Shown: positions 48,438 through 57,484 of the stretch, one piece after another
Position numbering within the stretch: the first letter of the stretch is position 1
How the letters are laid out: every line of letters starts with the position of its first letter
Source: Kofleriaceae bacterium
GTDB taxonomy: Bacteria; Myxococcota_A; Polyangia; Haliangiales; Haliangiaceae
DNA: 64,000 nucleotides
Reading direction: 5' to 3'
Assembly (NCBI GenBank): GCA_020633495.1
Contig: JACKDR010000001.1
Span: 434,001 to 498,000, forward strand
Position numbers and translations under genes: made by a program
Notes under the pieces: generated by a model
Database searches by the model: none
The model's input: the letters and a program-made list of their open reading frames with translations, nothing else
What the model was told of the DNA's origin: nothing

Positions 48438-48848
48438 ATGGCCGAGACCGTGTTCAGCAAGATCCTGCGCGGCGAGCTGCCGTGCCACAAGGTCTACGAG
48501 GACGACCACGTCCTGGCGTTCCTCGACATCTTCCCGCTCGCCGAGGGCCACACCCTGGTCATCCCCAAGGAGCCGGCCCCGACCCTCGACCAGCTCTCCG
48601 ACGACGCCGCCGCCGCGATCGGGCGGGTCCTGCCCCGCCTGTGCCGCGCGGTCATGGCCGCCTCGGGCGCCGCGGCCTACAACGTCCTGCAGAACAACGG
48701 CGCCGACGCCCACCAGGCCGTCTTCCACGTCCACTTCCACATCATCCCCCGGCTCGGCGATCGCGGCCTCGGCATCGGCTGGAAGCCGGGCCGCCTCGAC
48801 GACGCCCGCGCCCACGAGCTGATCCGCGCGATCAGCGGCGCGCTGTGA
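48438..48848 (+). CDS. HIT-family nucleotide hydrolase
   Basis: A 136-residue histidine-triad protein. The active-site HVHFHIIPR (His97, His99, His101) is complete, and the N-terminal SKILRGELPCHKVYEDD and HTLVIPKEP match the Hint branch, which hydrolyses AMP-lysine, AMP-phosphoramidates and related adducts. One short frame extends upstream into the hexamer repeat (from 48354) but has no family similarity, so ATG 48438 is used. The metallopeptidase gene overlaps its stop by 4 bp (GTGA). Confidence 0.93.
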   Translation: MAETVFSKILRGELPCHKVYEDDHVLAFLDIFPLAEGHTLVIPKEPAPTLDQLSDDAAAAIGRVLPRLCRAVMAASGAAAYNVLQNNGADAHQAVFHVHFHIIPRLGDRGLGIGWKPGRLDDARAHELIRAISGAL

Positions 48849-49921
48849 GCGGCCTGCGCCGGCTCGCCGTCGCGACCGTCGTCGCGGTCGCCGTCGCCGC
48901 GACCGTCGGCGGCTGCCTGATGCCGCGGTACCTGGCCCAGGCCGCCTACGGCCAGCTCGACCTGCTGCGCAAGGCCCGCCCGATCGACGACGCCATCCGC
49001 GATCCCGACGTGCCGCTGGCCATCCGCGAGCTGCTCGCCGAGGTCCCGGCGATCAAGGCGTGGGCGCGCCAGGCCGGGCTGTCGGCGACGCGCAACTACA
49101 ACACCTACGTCCAGCTCGACCACGACTACGCGGTCTACTTCGTCGGCGTCGCGCCGCGGCTGTCGCTGACGCCGCTGCGCTGGTGCTTCCCGATCGCCGG
49201 CTGCTTCACCGGCCTGGGCTGGTTCGACGAGGACGACGCGATCGCCCAGCGCGACGAGATGGAGGCCCGCGGCTTCGACGCCATGGCCCGGCCGGCGTCG
49301 GCGTACTCGACCGGGGGCTGGTTCCCCGATCCGCTGCTGTCGACGATGCTGCCCGACGGCGACCCCCGCACCGGCGACGAGCAGACCGGCTACGCCGACC
49401 TCGCCAACGTCGTCATCCACGAGTCGGTCCACGCCACCGTGCTGGTCCCCGACCAGCCGTTCTTCAACGAGGGCATCGCCGAGTACATCGGCGACGCCCT
49501 CGCCGACGAGCTGCTGGTCGAGAAGTTCGGCGAGGACAGCGCCGAGGTCGCCGCGTACCGGGCCGACCAGGCCTGGCGGCGGACCCGCACCGAGCGGATG
49601 CTGAAGGCCTACAAGGACCTCGAGGCCCTGTACGCCAGCGCCACTCCGGATGCCGAGAAGCTGAAGGCCAAGGCCGCGATCATCGACGGCCTGGTCGCCG
49701 ATCTCGGCCTCTGGCACCGGCCCAACAACGCCAACCTGGTGGAAGTCCGGGTCTACACCGCCAGCTACGACGGCTTCGCCGCGGTCCACCAGGCCTGCGG
49801 CTCGCTGCGGGCGATGATCTCGGCGGGCAAGCGGCTGGGCCGCGGCGACTTCGAGAAGCGGCTCCAGGAGGACCTGGGACCGGTCCTGGACCGGATGAAG
49901 GCCTTGTGTCGCAAGCCATGA
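48845..49921 (+). CDS. lipoprotein zinc aminopeptidase-like protein (PF10023-type)
   Basis: A 358-residue lipoprotein starting at GTG overlapping the HIT stop. The signal ends in a lipobox with Cys24 (VGGC). YLAQAAYGQLDLLRKARPI near the start is characteristic of the putative aminopeptidase family PF10023. The zinc motif HESVH (192-196) is followed by FFNEGIAEYIGD (near 207-218), whose Glu completes the gluzincin site. RRTRTERML and WHRPNNANLVEVRVYT are further family-like parts. It probably trims peptides at the outer or periplasmic membrane face; activity is unproven for the family. Translational coupling to a HIT protein is unusual. Confidence 0.8.
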   Translation: MSGLRRLAVATVVAVAVAATVGGCLMPRYLAQAAYGQLDLLRKARPIDDAIRDPDVPLAIRELLAEVPAIKAWARQAGLSATRNYNTYVQLDHDYAVYFVGVAPRLSLTPLRWCFPIAGCFTGLGWFDEDDAIAQRDEMEARGFDAMARPASAYSTGGWFPDPLLSTMLPDGDPRTGDEQTGYADLANVVIHESVHATVLVPDQPFFNEGIAEYIGDALADELLVEKFGEDSAEVAAYRADQAWRRTRTERMLKAYKDLEALYASATPDAEKLKAKAAIIDGLVADLGLWHRPNNANLVEVRVYTASYDGFAAVHQACGSLRAMISAGKRLGRGDFEKRLQEDLGPVLDRMKALCRKP

Positions 49922-49939
49922 TTTGTGCCGAAAAAAGTG

Positions 49940-49958
49940 GCGCGGGCCCGGCCCGCGC
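49940..49958. terminator. perfect GC palindrome, possible terminator
   Basis: A 9-bp inverted repeat with a 1-nt centre (GCGCGGGCC-C-GGCCCGCGC) lies 19 nt after the aminopeptidase stop. A run of six A precedes it, so on the minus strand it reads stem then T-run, and on the plus strand stem then TTGCATTCT. It may end the HIT-aminopeptidase transcript or serve as an operator for the next gene, 21 bp away. Confidence 0.4.
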
Positions 49959-49979
49959 TTGCATTCTCGGGCGGGACCC

Positions 49980-50924
49980 ATGAGCCGAAATCACGCCCAA
50001 CTCCTCGCCCGCCTCGCGGTGGCAGCCGCGTGCGTCGTGGCCGGCCTCGCGCTCGAGGTCGGGACCGCGTCGGCCGAGAGCATGGTGGTGGTGGAGGACG
50101 GGCAGACCCTGTACGGCATCGCCAAGCGCTACGACTGCTCGGTCAAGGAGCTGCAGCGCGCCAACGACCTCAAGGGGTCGATGATCTTCGCCGGCCAGAC
50201 CCTGGTGGTCCCCGACTGCGAGCCCGGCAAGTCCGGCGGCAAGGGCAAGGGCAAGAAGGCCAAGGCGCCCCGCAAGGAGATCGCGGTCTACGCCAAGCCC
50301 GGCAAGGTGCTGGTCAAGACCAAGAAGGGCCAGTCGATCGGCCGGCCCTGGGACGGCCACCTCGAGAACCCCGACAAGCTGCCCAAGGGCAAGGGCTACT
50401 TCATCCGTCGCCCGGCGCGCGCCTACGGCACCGCGCACATGATCCGCCACATCCAGAAGGCGATCGCCGCGGTCCGCAAGCGGTTCCCGCGGGTCCACAC
50501 CCTCGCCATCGGCGATCTGTCCGACAAGGACGGCGGCCAGATCAGCGACCACCACTCGCACCGCACCGGCCGCGACGTCGACATCGGCTTCTACTTCAAG
50601 AAGAAGCCGTCCGGGTACCCGGACTCGTTCGTCAGCTACACCGACGCCGAGCTCGACCTGCCGGCGACCTGGGCCCTGCTCTACGCCTTCGCGCGCACCG
50701 CCGACTCGCCCAACGGCGTCCAGGCGATCTTCCTCGACTACAAGGTGCAGAAGAAGCTGTACGACTGGGCCAAGGACCACGGCGTCCCCGTGAAGTACCT
50801 CGACAGCATCTTCCAGTACCCGGACCGCGACGGCGGCGGCCTGATCAAGCACGAGCCCAGCCACGACAACCACCTGCACGTGCGCTTCAAGTGTCCTGAG
50901 AAGGACAAGCGCTGCGAGAGCTAG
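49980..50924 (+). CDS. LysM-domain murein endopeptidase (MepA-like)
   Basis: A 314-residue exported peptidoglycan hydrolase. Signal peptide about 1-32 (TASA-ES); one LysM domain (about 35-79: DGQTLYGIAKRYDCSVKELQ) for glycan binding; a Lys/Gly-rich linker; and a C-terminal zinc peptidase of the LAS/MepA type, with SDHHSHRTGRDVDIGF (about 188-203) and HDNHLHVRF near the end as metal and catalytic residues. MepA cuts the D-Ala-mDAP crosslink regardless of penicillin. The ATG at 49980 is used since the signal peptide begins there. It could serve growth or lysis of prey walls (inference). Confidence 0.88.
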   Translation: MSRNHAQLLARLAVAAACVVAGLALEVGTASAESMVVVEDGQTLYGIAKRYDCSVKELQRANDLKGSMIFAGQTLVVPDCEPGKSGGKGKGKKAKAPRKEIAVYAKPGKVLVKTKKGQSIGRPWDGHLENPDKLPKGKGYFIRRPARAYGTAHMIRHIQKAIAAVRKRFPRVHTLAIGDLSDKDGGQISDHHSHRTGRDVDIGFYFKKKPSGYPDSFVSYTDAELDLPATWALLYAFARTADSPNGVQAIFLDYKVQKKLYDWAKDHGVPVKYLDSIFQYPDRDGGGLIKHEPSHDNHLHVRFKCPEKDKRCES

Positions 50925-50983
50925 CAGGTCGGTGCGCCGGCCGCCGCGCGCGGCTGGCACGGCTGGTGAAGTGAGGGACGGGG

Positions 50984-52564
50984 ATGTGGCGCCTCGTGGT
51001 GATTTCCGCCGCCCTGGCGGCGTGCGGTAGCGATCCCGCCCTGCCCGATGGCGGGGATTCCGACACCGACGCCGCGAACTGCGGCACCGGGTCCGCCGGC
51101 GAGCCCGGCGTGGTGGTGACGACCAGCGGCGCGATCCGCGGCGTCGCCGCGGCCGCGGGCGGCACCGCGTACCTCGGCGTGCCCTACGCCGCGCCGCCGG
51201 TCGGCGACCTGCGGTGGCGCCCGCCGGCGCCCGCCGCCTGCGAGGACGGCGTCCGGGACGCCGACGCCTACGGGCCGCGCTGCCCGCAGGCCGACGCCGG
51301 CGGCGGCGCCGCGACCGACGAGGCCTGCCTCACGCTCAACGTCTGGGTCCCCGACGGCGCCGCGACCGACCGACCGGTGATGGTGTTCGTCCACGGCGGC
51401 GGCAACTCGGCCGGGTCGGCCAGCGATCCGCTGTACGCCGGCGACCGGCTGGCCGCCGCCGGCGACGTCGTGGTGGTCACGATCGAGTACCGGCTCGGGC
51501 AGCTCGGCTACCTCGCCCACCCGGCGCTGTCGGCGGAGAACGTCGACGGCGTGTCGGGCAACTACGGCCTGCTCGATCAGGTCGCGGCGCTCGGCTGGGT
51601 CCGCGACAACATCGCGGCGTTCTCGGGCGACCCCGACAACGTCACGATCTTCGGCGAGTCAGCCGGCGGCCGGAACGTGTGCACGCTGCTGGCGACGCCG
51701 GCGGCGGCCGGGCTGTTCGCGCGCGCCATCGTCGAGAGCGGCGCCTGCAAGTTCCTGCGCGACCTGCCCGCCGCCGAGGCCCAGGGCCAGGACGTGGTCG
51801 ACGCGCTCGGCTGCGCCGGCGCCGGCGACGTCGCGGCGTGCCTGCGCGCCGCGTCGGCCGCCGACGTCGTGGCCGCGGTGCCGTCCGACGTCGGCGTCCT
51901 GACCAGCTCGCTGTACAACCCGGTGGTCGACGGCGTCGTGCTGCCGGCGCAGCCCGAGGCGGCGCTGCGGGCCGGCGACGCCGCGGCGGTGCCGCTGATC
52001 GTCGGCGCCAACGCCGACGAGACCGGCAAGGAGGCGCCGCTGACCCTGACCCAGACCGCGTACGAGGACCTGGTCCACGCCCAGTTCGGCCCGGCGCTCG
52101 GCGATCAGATCCTGGCCGAGTACGCCGCGGTGTCGCCGCCGCGGGCCGCGTACGTGGCGCTCACCTCCGACGCCCGCTTCATCTGCCCGTCGCGCGAGAT
52201 CGCGCGCTCCGCCACGACCGGCGCCGGCACCGCGCGCCGCTACCTGTTCCGCTACGCGCCGGGCGCTGTCGGCGCGGTCCACGGCCTCGAGCTGCCGTAC
52301 GTGTTCGGCACCTTCGACGCCGTCGTCGTCCCCGGCGGCGGCACGTACACGCCGACCGCGACCGACCTGGCGCTGTCGGCGCGGCTGCAGCGCATGTGGA
52401 CCCGGTTCGCGCGCACCGGCGATCCCGGGGCCGATCCCGACCCGGCGTGGCCGGCCTGGGACGACGGCGACCCGGTGATGGTGCTCGACGACCCGACCGC
52501 GGTCGAGGCCGGCGCCGGCGCCGCGCACTGCGACTTCTGGCGCCCGCTGTACGAGGCGCTGTAG
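50984..52564 (+). CDS. type B carboxylesterase lipoprotein
   Basis: A 526-residue lipoprotein (lipobox LAAC, Cys14). The carboxylesterase/lipase type B fold is clear: AYLGVPYAAPPVGDLRW, LTLNVWVPD, an oxyanion FVHGGGNSAGS, YRLGQLGYLAH and the nucleophile elbow FGESAGG (Ser226). A GANADE segment supplies the acid region and AVHGLELPYVFG the catalytic His. These enzymes cleave carboxylic esters of small or aromatic substrates. A short purine-rich stretch (GTGAGGGACGGGG) before the ATG may be its ribosome-binding site. It is the fifth to sixth exported ester hydrolase in this window. Confidence 0.9.
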   Translation: MWRLVVISAALAACGSDPALPDGGDSDTDAANCGTGSAGEPGVVVTTSGAIRGVAAAAGGTAYLGVPYAAPPVGDLRWRPPAPAACEDGVRDADAYGPRCPQADAGGGAATDEACLTLNVWVPDGAATDRPVMVFVHGGGNSAGSASDPLYAGDRLAAAGDVVVVTIEYRLGQLGYLAHPALSAENVDGVSGNYGLLDQVAALGWVRDNIAAFSGDPDNVTIFGESAGGRNVCTLLATPAAAGLFARAIVESGACKFLRDLPAAEAQGQDVVDALGCAGAGDVAACLRAASAADVVAAVPSDVGVLTSSLYNPVVDGVVLPAQPEAALRAGDAAAVPLIVGANADETGKEAPLTLTQTAYEDLVHAQFGPALGDQILAEYAAVSPPRAAYVALTSDARFICPSREIARSATTGAGTARRYLFRYAPGAVGAVHGLELPYVFGTFDAVVVPGGGTYTPTATDLALSARLQRMWTRFARTGDPGADPDPAWPAWDDGDPVMVLDDPTAVEAGAGAAHCDFWRPLYEAL

Positions 52565-52601
52565 ATCCCGGCCGGCGGCGGCGACCGTGGGGCCGAGGGG
52601 G

Positions 52602-52607
52602 TATCGT
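52602..52607 (+). promoter_or_regulatory. candidate -10 box (TATCGT) of the MoxR cassette
   Basis: TATCGT ends 9 nt before the MoxR ATG at 52617. It is the only promoter-like sequence before the four coupled genes up to 60430. Confidence 0.4.
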
Positions 52608-52616
52608 CCCTGCCCT

Positions 52617-53726
52617 ATGGCCGAGATCCGCCCGCCCGCCGAAGTCCGGTACGCCGACGAGCTCGCCGCCGTCGCCGGCGCCGACACCGCCGCCCGCCCG
52701 CCGGGCTGGAAGCTGTCGCCGCGCGCGGTCGAGACCTACGTCATGGGCAGCGAGGCGCCGGTCGGCGGCGTCGCGATCACGCCCAAGTACGTCGGCGATC
52801 GCGGCCTGGTCCAGGTCGCGATCGCGACGCTGGCGTCGGACCGGGCGCTGATGCTGATCGGCGAGCCGGGCACCGCCAAGAGCTGGCTCGCCGAGCACCT
52901 GGCCGCGGCGATCAGCGGCACCTCGGCGCTGGTGGTCCAGGGCACCGCGGGCACCAGCGAGGAGCACGTCAAGTACTCGTGGAACTACGCGATGCTGCTC
53001 GCCGACGGGCCGAGCGAGCGCGCGCTGGTGCCGTCGCCGGTGCTGCGCGCGATGCGCGAGGGCCAGTGCGTGCGGTTCGAGGAGGTGACGCGCACGACCT
53101 CGGAGATCCAGGACTCGCTGATCTCGCTGCTGAGCGAGAAGCAGATCGCGATCCCCGAGCTCGGCGTCCAGGTCGCGGCGCAGCGCGGCTTCAACCTGAT
53201 CGCGACCGCCAACACCCGCGATCGCGGCGTCAACGAGATGAGCTCGGCGCTCAAGCGGCGCTTCAACTTCGTGACCGTGCCGGTGGTCGCCGATCTCGAG
53301 CAGGAGCTGGCGATCGTGACCCGCCGCGAGGCCGAGCTGCGCGGCGACTACCAGGTCGGCATGGCGCCGCCCGCCGAGCTGGCGCGGGTCCTGGTGACGA
53401 TGTTCCAGGAGCTGCGCGCCGGCGTCACCAAGGACGGCAAGACCAAGGTCAAGGCGCCGACCTCGACGCTGTCGACCGCCGAGGCGATCAGCGTGCTGTT
53501 CCAGTCGGGCATCCTGGCCCACGGCTTCGGCACCGGCGCGGTCGGCGCCGGCGAGCTCGCCCGCACCCTGGTCGGCGCGCTGGCCAAGGACGGCCCCGAC
53601 GATCTGGTCGTGCTGCGCGAGTACGCCGAGACCGTGGCGCGCACCCGTCCAGGGACCTGGAAGCAGCTCCACGCCGCGGTCCGCGACGCCACCGGCGGCA
53701 AGAAGCGCAAGACGGACGAGCCCTGA
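52617..53726 (+). CDS. MoxR-family AAA+ ATPase
   Basis: A 369-residue AAA+ protein of the MoxR branch, which remodels protein complexes together with VWA partners. Walker A is GEPGTAKS (82-89, Lys88). The Walker B region reads CVRFEEVTRT (151-160), with Glu where Asp-Glu is common. SEKQIAIPELG, a sensor-1 LIATANTRDRGVNEM and an arginine-rich SSALKRRFNF follow. The C-terminal third is a lid with a basic end. Start ATG 52617 follows a TATCGT box; a longer GTG start is unsupported. It overlaps the DUF5682 gene by one base (TGATG), so translation is coupled. First gene of the cassette. Confidence 0.92.
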   Translation: MAEIRPPAEVRYADELAAVAGADTAARPPGWKLSPRAVETYVMGSEAPVGGVAITPKYVGDRGLVQVAIATLASDRALMLIGEPGTAKSWLAEHLAAAISGTSALVVQGTAGTSEEHVKYSWNYAMLLADGPSERALVPSPVLRAMREGQCVRFEEVTRTTSEIQDSLISLLSEKQIAIPELGVQVAAQRGFNLIATANTRDRGVNEMSSALKRRFNFVTVPVVADLEQELAIVTRREAELRGDYQVGMAPPAELARVLVTMFQELRAGVTKDGKTKVKAPTSTLSTAEAISVLFQSGILAHGFGTGAVGAGELARTLVGALAKDGPDDLVVLREYAETVARTRPGTWKQLHAAVRDATGGKKRKTDEP

Positions 53727-56236
53727 TGACTCGCCGCCCCGACCTGGCGACGCTGGCCGCGGTGCGCATCCTGCCGGTGCGCCACCACTCGCCGCGCGTC
53801 AGCCAGGTCGTGCGCGCCGAGCTCGATCGCATCGACCCCGACGTGGTCCTCGTCGAGGGCCCCTCGGACGCCGGCGACCTGCTCTCGGTCCTGGTCGACG
53901 ACGACACCCGTCCCCCCGTCGCGATCCTCGGCTACCGCACCGACGGCCCCAGCCAGAGCGTGGTCTGGCCGTTCGCCAGCTACTCGCCCGAGTACGTGGC
54001 CCTGCGCTGGGCCCACGAACACGGCGTGCGTGCCGAGCTGATCGATCTCGACATCGGCACCGCCCTGGCGATCGCCGAGGAGGATCACGACGCCGAAGAT
54101 CCGGACACGGGCACGGACACGGACACGGACACGGACACGGGTTCGGAGGCGGACACGGGTTCGGAGGCGGACACGGGTTCGGAGGCGGAGGCGGAGGCGG
54201 AGGCGGAGGCGGACACGGACACGGACACGGACACGGACACGGACACGGACACGGACACGGGTTCGGAGGCGGAGGCGGATCCGGCCGCGGCCGCGTCCGC
54301 GGACGACGACTTCGACTCCCTCGACGACGCCATCGCCTCCTCCGCCCACATGGCCTCCTTCGACGAGGTCTGGGACGCCTGGCTCGAGTCTCCCTCCCAC
54401 GCCGCCGCCGACCTCAACCGCGCCCTCCTCGCCTACGCCGGCCTCCTCGCCGCCCGCGGCCGCCGCTCCCACCGCACCCGTCACCGCGACGCCGTCATGG
54501 CGCGCCACATCCTCGCGACCGTCGCCGCCGGCACGCCGCCCTCCCGCATCGTCGTCATCGTCGGCGCCGCCCACGCCGCCGCCTTCCTCGCCGGCGACGT
54601 CGACCTCGACCTCGCCGACGATCTGCCCGCGCCGCTGCCCTGCGCGCGCACGCTGATCCCCTACAGCTTCCCGCGCCTGTCCGAGCAGCTCGGCTACGGC
54701 GCCGGCAACCGCGCGCCGCGCTACTACCAGCGCGCCCACGACGCCGGCTGCGACTTCGAGCGCGCCTCGCTCGAGACCCTGATCGAGCTCGGCGAAACCC
54801 TGCGCCTGCGCGGCTTCGCGGTGTCGCTCGCCGACACCATCGAGGCCTGGCGCCTCGCCGTCACCCTCGCCGGCATGCGCGGCAAGCCGGCGCCCGGCCT
54901 CGACGAGGCCCGCCAGGCCGCGATCGCCACGATGGGCCGCGGCGAGGCCGGCCCGATCGACGCCGCCCTCGCCCCCGCCGCGGTCGGCCGCGCCATCGGC
55001 CGGGTCGCGTCGCGCCTCGGCCAGGGCCCGCTGCAGGCCGAGTTCTGGCGCGAGGTCCGGGCCCGCCGCCTGCCCGAGCGCGACGATCCCGAGGACCTCA
55101 CGCTGTCGATGGTCGACGACGTCCAGGTCGACACCAGCGTGTTCCTGCACCGCCTCCGCCTCGCCGACGTCCCGTACGCGACCTTCCGCGGCGCCGGCCG
55201 CGATCGCGGCGCCGCCCGCGGTCGCGGCGACGACGACGCCGGCGGCCTCGACGCGCTGTCGCGGGTCCGCGAGGGCTGGACCGCGCAGTGGACGCCGGCC
55301 ACCGACGTCGCGCTGGTCGAGAAGGTCGTCCTCGGCGACGGCCTCGAGGAGGTCGCGTCGCGCCTGCTGCTCGATCGCCTCGCCGCGGCGCGCGGCACCG
55401 GCGAGGCCGCCGACGTCCTGCTCGAGGCGGTGGTCGCCGGCTGCCCCGCGGTGGTGGCTCGCGCCCTCGCCGCCTGCGACGCCGCCGCCGCCCACGACGA
55501 CGATCTGCCGTCGCTGGCGCGGGCGTGCGCCGCGCTGTCGGCGCTGACCTCGTACGGCACGTCGCGCGCCCACACCGGCGGCGACGCCGCGATCGCGACC
55601 CTGTGCGTGACCACCTTCGAGCGCGCGGTGCTGCGCCTGCCCGGCGCCGCCGCGGTCGACGACGCCGGCGCCGCCGCGGTCAAGACCGCGCTGCGCGCCC
55701 TGCACGAGGTCGCGCTGGCCCAGCCGCGGGTCGCCGGCCACGGCCGCGACGCCTGGCTCGCCGCCGCGCGCGACACCGCCGACGCCTTCGACGTCCACCC
55801 CGAGATCGCCGGCCTCGCCGCCGGCCTGCTCTACCTGGCCCAGGCCCTCGACGACGCCGCGGTCGCGACCGCGGTGTCGCTGCGGCTGTCGCCGGCGATC
55901 GATCCCGCGGCCGGCGCCGCGTACCTCGCCGGCTTCCTCGAGGTCAACGCGCTGGTCGTGGTCAAGAGCCGGCCGGTGGTCGCCGCGCTCGACGCCTACC
56001 TCGCCACCCTCGACGGCGAGACCTTCCCCGACGTCCTGCCGGTGCTGCGCCGCGCGTTCGCCGCGCTGGGCGCGACCGAGCGCCGCTACCTGCTCGAGAA
56101 CGTGATCGCGGTGCGTGGCCTGGGCGCGCAGGCCGGGGCCGCCGCCGCGGTCGTCGCCGCCACCGACCGCGCCGCGGTCGAGGCCCTGGCCGGCGATCTC
56201 GCCGGCGCCCTCGACGATCTCGACGACCTGCTGTGA
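53726..56236 (+). CDS. DUF5682 family protein (EreA/ChaN/TraB-like active-site motifs)
   Basis: An 836-residue protein of the DUF5682 family, regularly found beside MoxR and VWA genes. The N-terminus has ILPVRHHSPRVS (His20, His21) and VVLVEGPSD (Glu44), and later IVVIVGAAHAAAF (His283). This His...EGP...GxxH arrangement recalls the EreA/ChaN/TraB hydrolase superfamily, so a metal-dependent hydrolase activity is plausible (inference). Between these motifs sits a low-complexity insert of Thr-Asp and Ser-Glu-Ala repeats (about 126-188), acidic and surely disordered. The C-terminal 450 residues are helical, HEAT-like in places. Coupled to MoxR (1-bp overlap); VWA follows after 27 bp. Confidence 0.82.
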   Translation: MTRRPDLATLAAVRILPVRHHSPRVSQVVRAELDRIDPDVVLVEGPSDAGDLLSVLVDDDTRPPVAILGYRTDGPSQSVVWPFASYSPEYVALRWAHEHGVRAELIDLDIGTALAIAEEDHDAEDPDTGTDTDTDTDTGSEADTGSEADTGSEAEAEAEAEADTDTDTDTDTDTDTDTGSEAEADPAAAASADDDFDSLDDAIASSAHMASFDEVWDAWLESPSHAAADLNRALLAYAGLLAARGRRSHRTRHRDAVMARHILATVAAGTPPSRIVVIVGAAHAAAFLAGDVDLDLADDLPAPLPCARTLIPYSFPRLSEQLGYGAGNRAPRYYQRAHDAGCDFERASLETLIELGETLRLRGFAVSLADTIEAWRLAVTLAGMRGKPAPGLDEARQAAIATMGRGEAGPIDAALAPAAVGRAIGRVASRLGQGPLQAEFWREVRARRLPERDDPEDLTLSMVDDVQVDTSVFLHRLRLADVPYATFRGAGRDRGAARGRGDDDAGGLDALSRVREGWTAQWTPATDVALVEKVVLGDGLEEVASRLLLDRLAAARGTGEAADVLLEAVVAGCPAVVARALAACDAAAAHDDDLPSLARACAALSALTSYGTSRAHTGGDAAIATLCVTTFERAVLRLPGAAAVDDAGAAAVKTALRALHEVALAQPRVAGHGRDAWLAAARDTADAFDVHPEIAGLAAGLLYLAQALDDAAVATAVSLRLSPAIDPAAGAAYLAGFLEVNALVVVKSRPVVAALDAYLATLDGETFPDVLPVLRRAFAALGATERRYLLENVIAVRGLGAQAGAAAAVVAATDRAAVEALAGDLAGALDDLDDLL
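54101..54290 (+). repeat. in-frame simple repeat inside the DUF5682 gene
   Basis: Blocks of GGACAC hexamers, GGGTTCGGAGGC 12-mers and GGCGGA hexamers encode Thr-Asp, Gly-Ser-Glu-Ala and Glu-Ala dipeptide runs. All units keep the frame. The GGGTTCGGA linker is also found in the kinase-gene repeat at 6811-7240. Confidence 0.92.
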
Positions 56237-56263
56237 TCCTCCGAGTCCGCGACCGCCGCTGCC

Positions 56264-57484
56264 ATGACCGACACCCCCGACCCCGACGACCTGTCCGCCG
56301 CCGACCGCGCCGCGCTGCTGCGCTGGCGGCTGGCGATCGGTCCGGGCGCCGAGCAGGCGCTGCCCGCGGCCGCGCTCGACCAGCTCGCCGCCGGCGCCGA
56401 CGGCCTCGGCGTCGATCCCGACGAGCTCGGCGAGCTCGACGAGGTCCTCGCGTTCGTCTACGACGGCGCCCGCGCCGGCAAGGCGGCGGCGCGGCCGTAC
56501 CTGCCGCGCTGGCTGGGCGGGCTGCGCAAGTTCTTCCGCAAGGACGTCGTCGCGATGGTCCAGCAGGACGCGATCGATCGCCGCGGCCTCGCCGAGCTGA
56601 TGTTCGAGCCCGAGACCCTGCCGTTCCTCGATCGCAACGTCGAGCTGGTCGCGACGATCATGGCGGCGCGCCACCTGGTCCCCGACCAGGCTCGCGACCT
56701 GGCCCGGCAGATCGTCCGCGAGGTCGTCGACGACCTGCGCCGCCAGCTCGAGCCCGAGATCCGGACCGCGGTGCTGGGCGCGGTGCGCCGCGACCAGCAC
56801 GCGCCGCTGCCCAGCCTGCGCAACCTCGACTGGCCGCGCACGATCCGCAAGAACCTCGGCCGCTGGGACGCCGACCGCAAGCGCCTGCTCGCCGACCGCC
56901 TGTACTTCTGGAAGAACCAGCGCCGCCGCCAGGAGTGGGACGTCGTCCTCGCCGTCGACCAGTCGGGCTCGATGGCGCAGAGCGTGGTCTACGCCGCGGT
57001 CATGGCCGCGATCTTCGCCTCGCTCGACGTCCTGCGCACCCGGCTGTGCTTCTTCGACACCGAGGTCGTCGACGCCACCCCGCTGCTGACCGATCCGGTC
57101 GACGTCCTGTTCTCGACCCAGCTCGGCGGCGGCACCGACATCAACCGCGCGGTGGCGTGGGCGCGCGAGCACCTGGTCGAGCGCCCCGAGCGCACGCTGT
57201 TCGTCCTGGTCAGCGATCTCTACGAGGGCGGCGACGCCGGCCAGCTGGTGGCGCGCATGCGCGAGCTGGTCGAGTCGCGGGCCCGGGTGCTGTGCGTCCT
57301 GGCCCTCACCGACGACGGCCGGCCGTCGTACGACCACGGCCTGGCCCGCGAGCTGACCGCGGTCGGGGTCGCGTGCTTCGGCTGCACCCCGCGGCTGCTC
57401 ACCGACGTGGTCGCGCGGGTGCTGCGCGGCCAGGACCCCGCGCCGCTGCTCGCCGCGGCGCGCGCGCCGCACGTGACGAGGTGA
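56264..57484 (+). CDS. VWA-domain protein, MoxR partner
   Basis: A 406-residue protein. The N-terminal 215 residues are helical and basic (KFFRKDVVAMVQQDAIDRR). The C-terminal von Willebrand A domain (about 225-385) has a complete metal-ion-dependent adhesion site: DQSGSM (232-237), the Thr in GGGTDINRAV and the Asp of LVSDLYEGG. In MoxR systems the VWA protein recruits the substrate that the ATPase remodels. It lies 27 bp after DUF5682 and overlaps the SWIM gene by 4 bp (GTGA). No signal peptide or membrane segment is present, so the complex is cytoplasmic. Confidence 0.92.
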   Translation: MTDTPDPDDLSAADRAALLRWRLAIGPGAEQALPAAALDQLAAGADGLGVDPDELGELDEVLAFVYDGARAGKAAARPYLPRWLGGLRKFFRKDVVAMVQQDAIDRRGLAELMFEPETLPFLDRNVELVATIMAARHLVPDQARDLARQIVREVVDDLRRQLEPEIRTAVLGAVRRDQHAPLPSLRNLDWPRTIRKNLGRWDADRKRLLADRLYFWKNQRRRQEWDVVLAVDQSGSMAQSVVYAAVMAAIFASLDVLRTRLCFFDTEVVDATPLLTDPVDVLFSTQLGGGTDINRAVAWAREHLVERPERTLFVLVSDLYEGGDAGQLVARMRELVESRARVLCVLALTDDGRPSYDHGLARELTAVGVACFGCTPRLLTDVVARVLRGQDPAPLLAAARAPHVTR

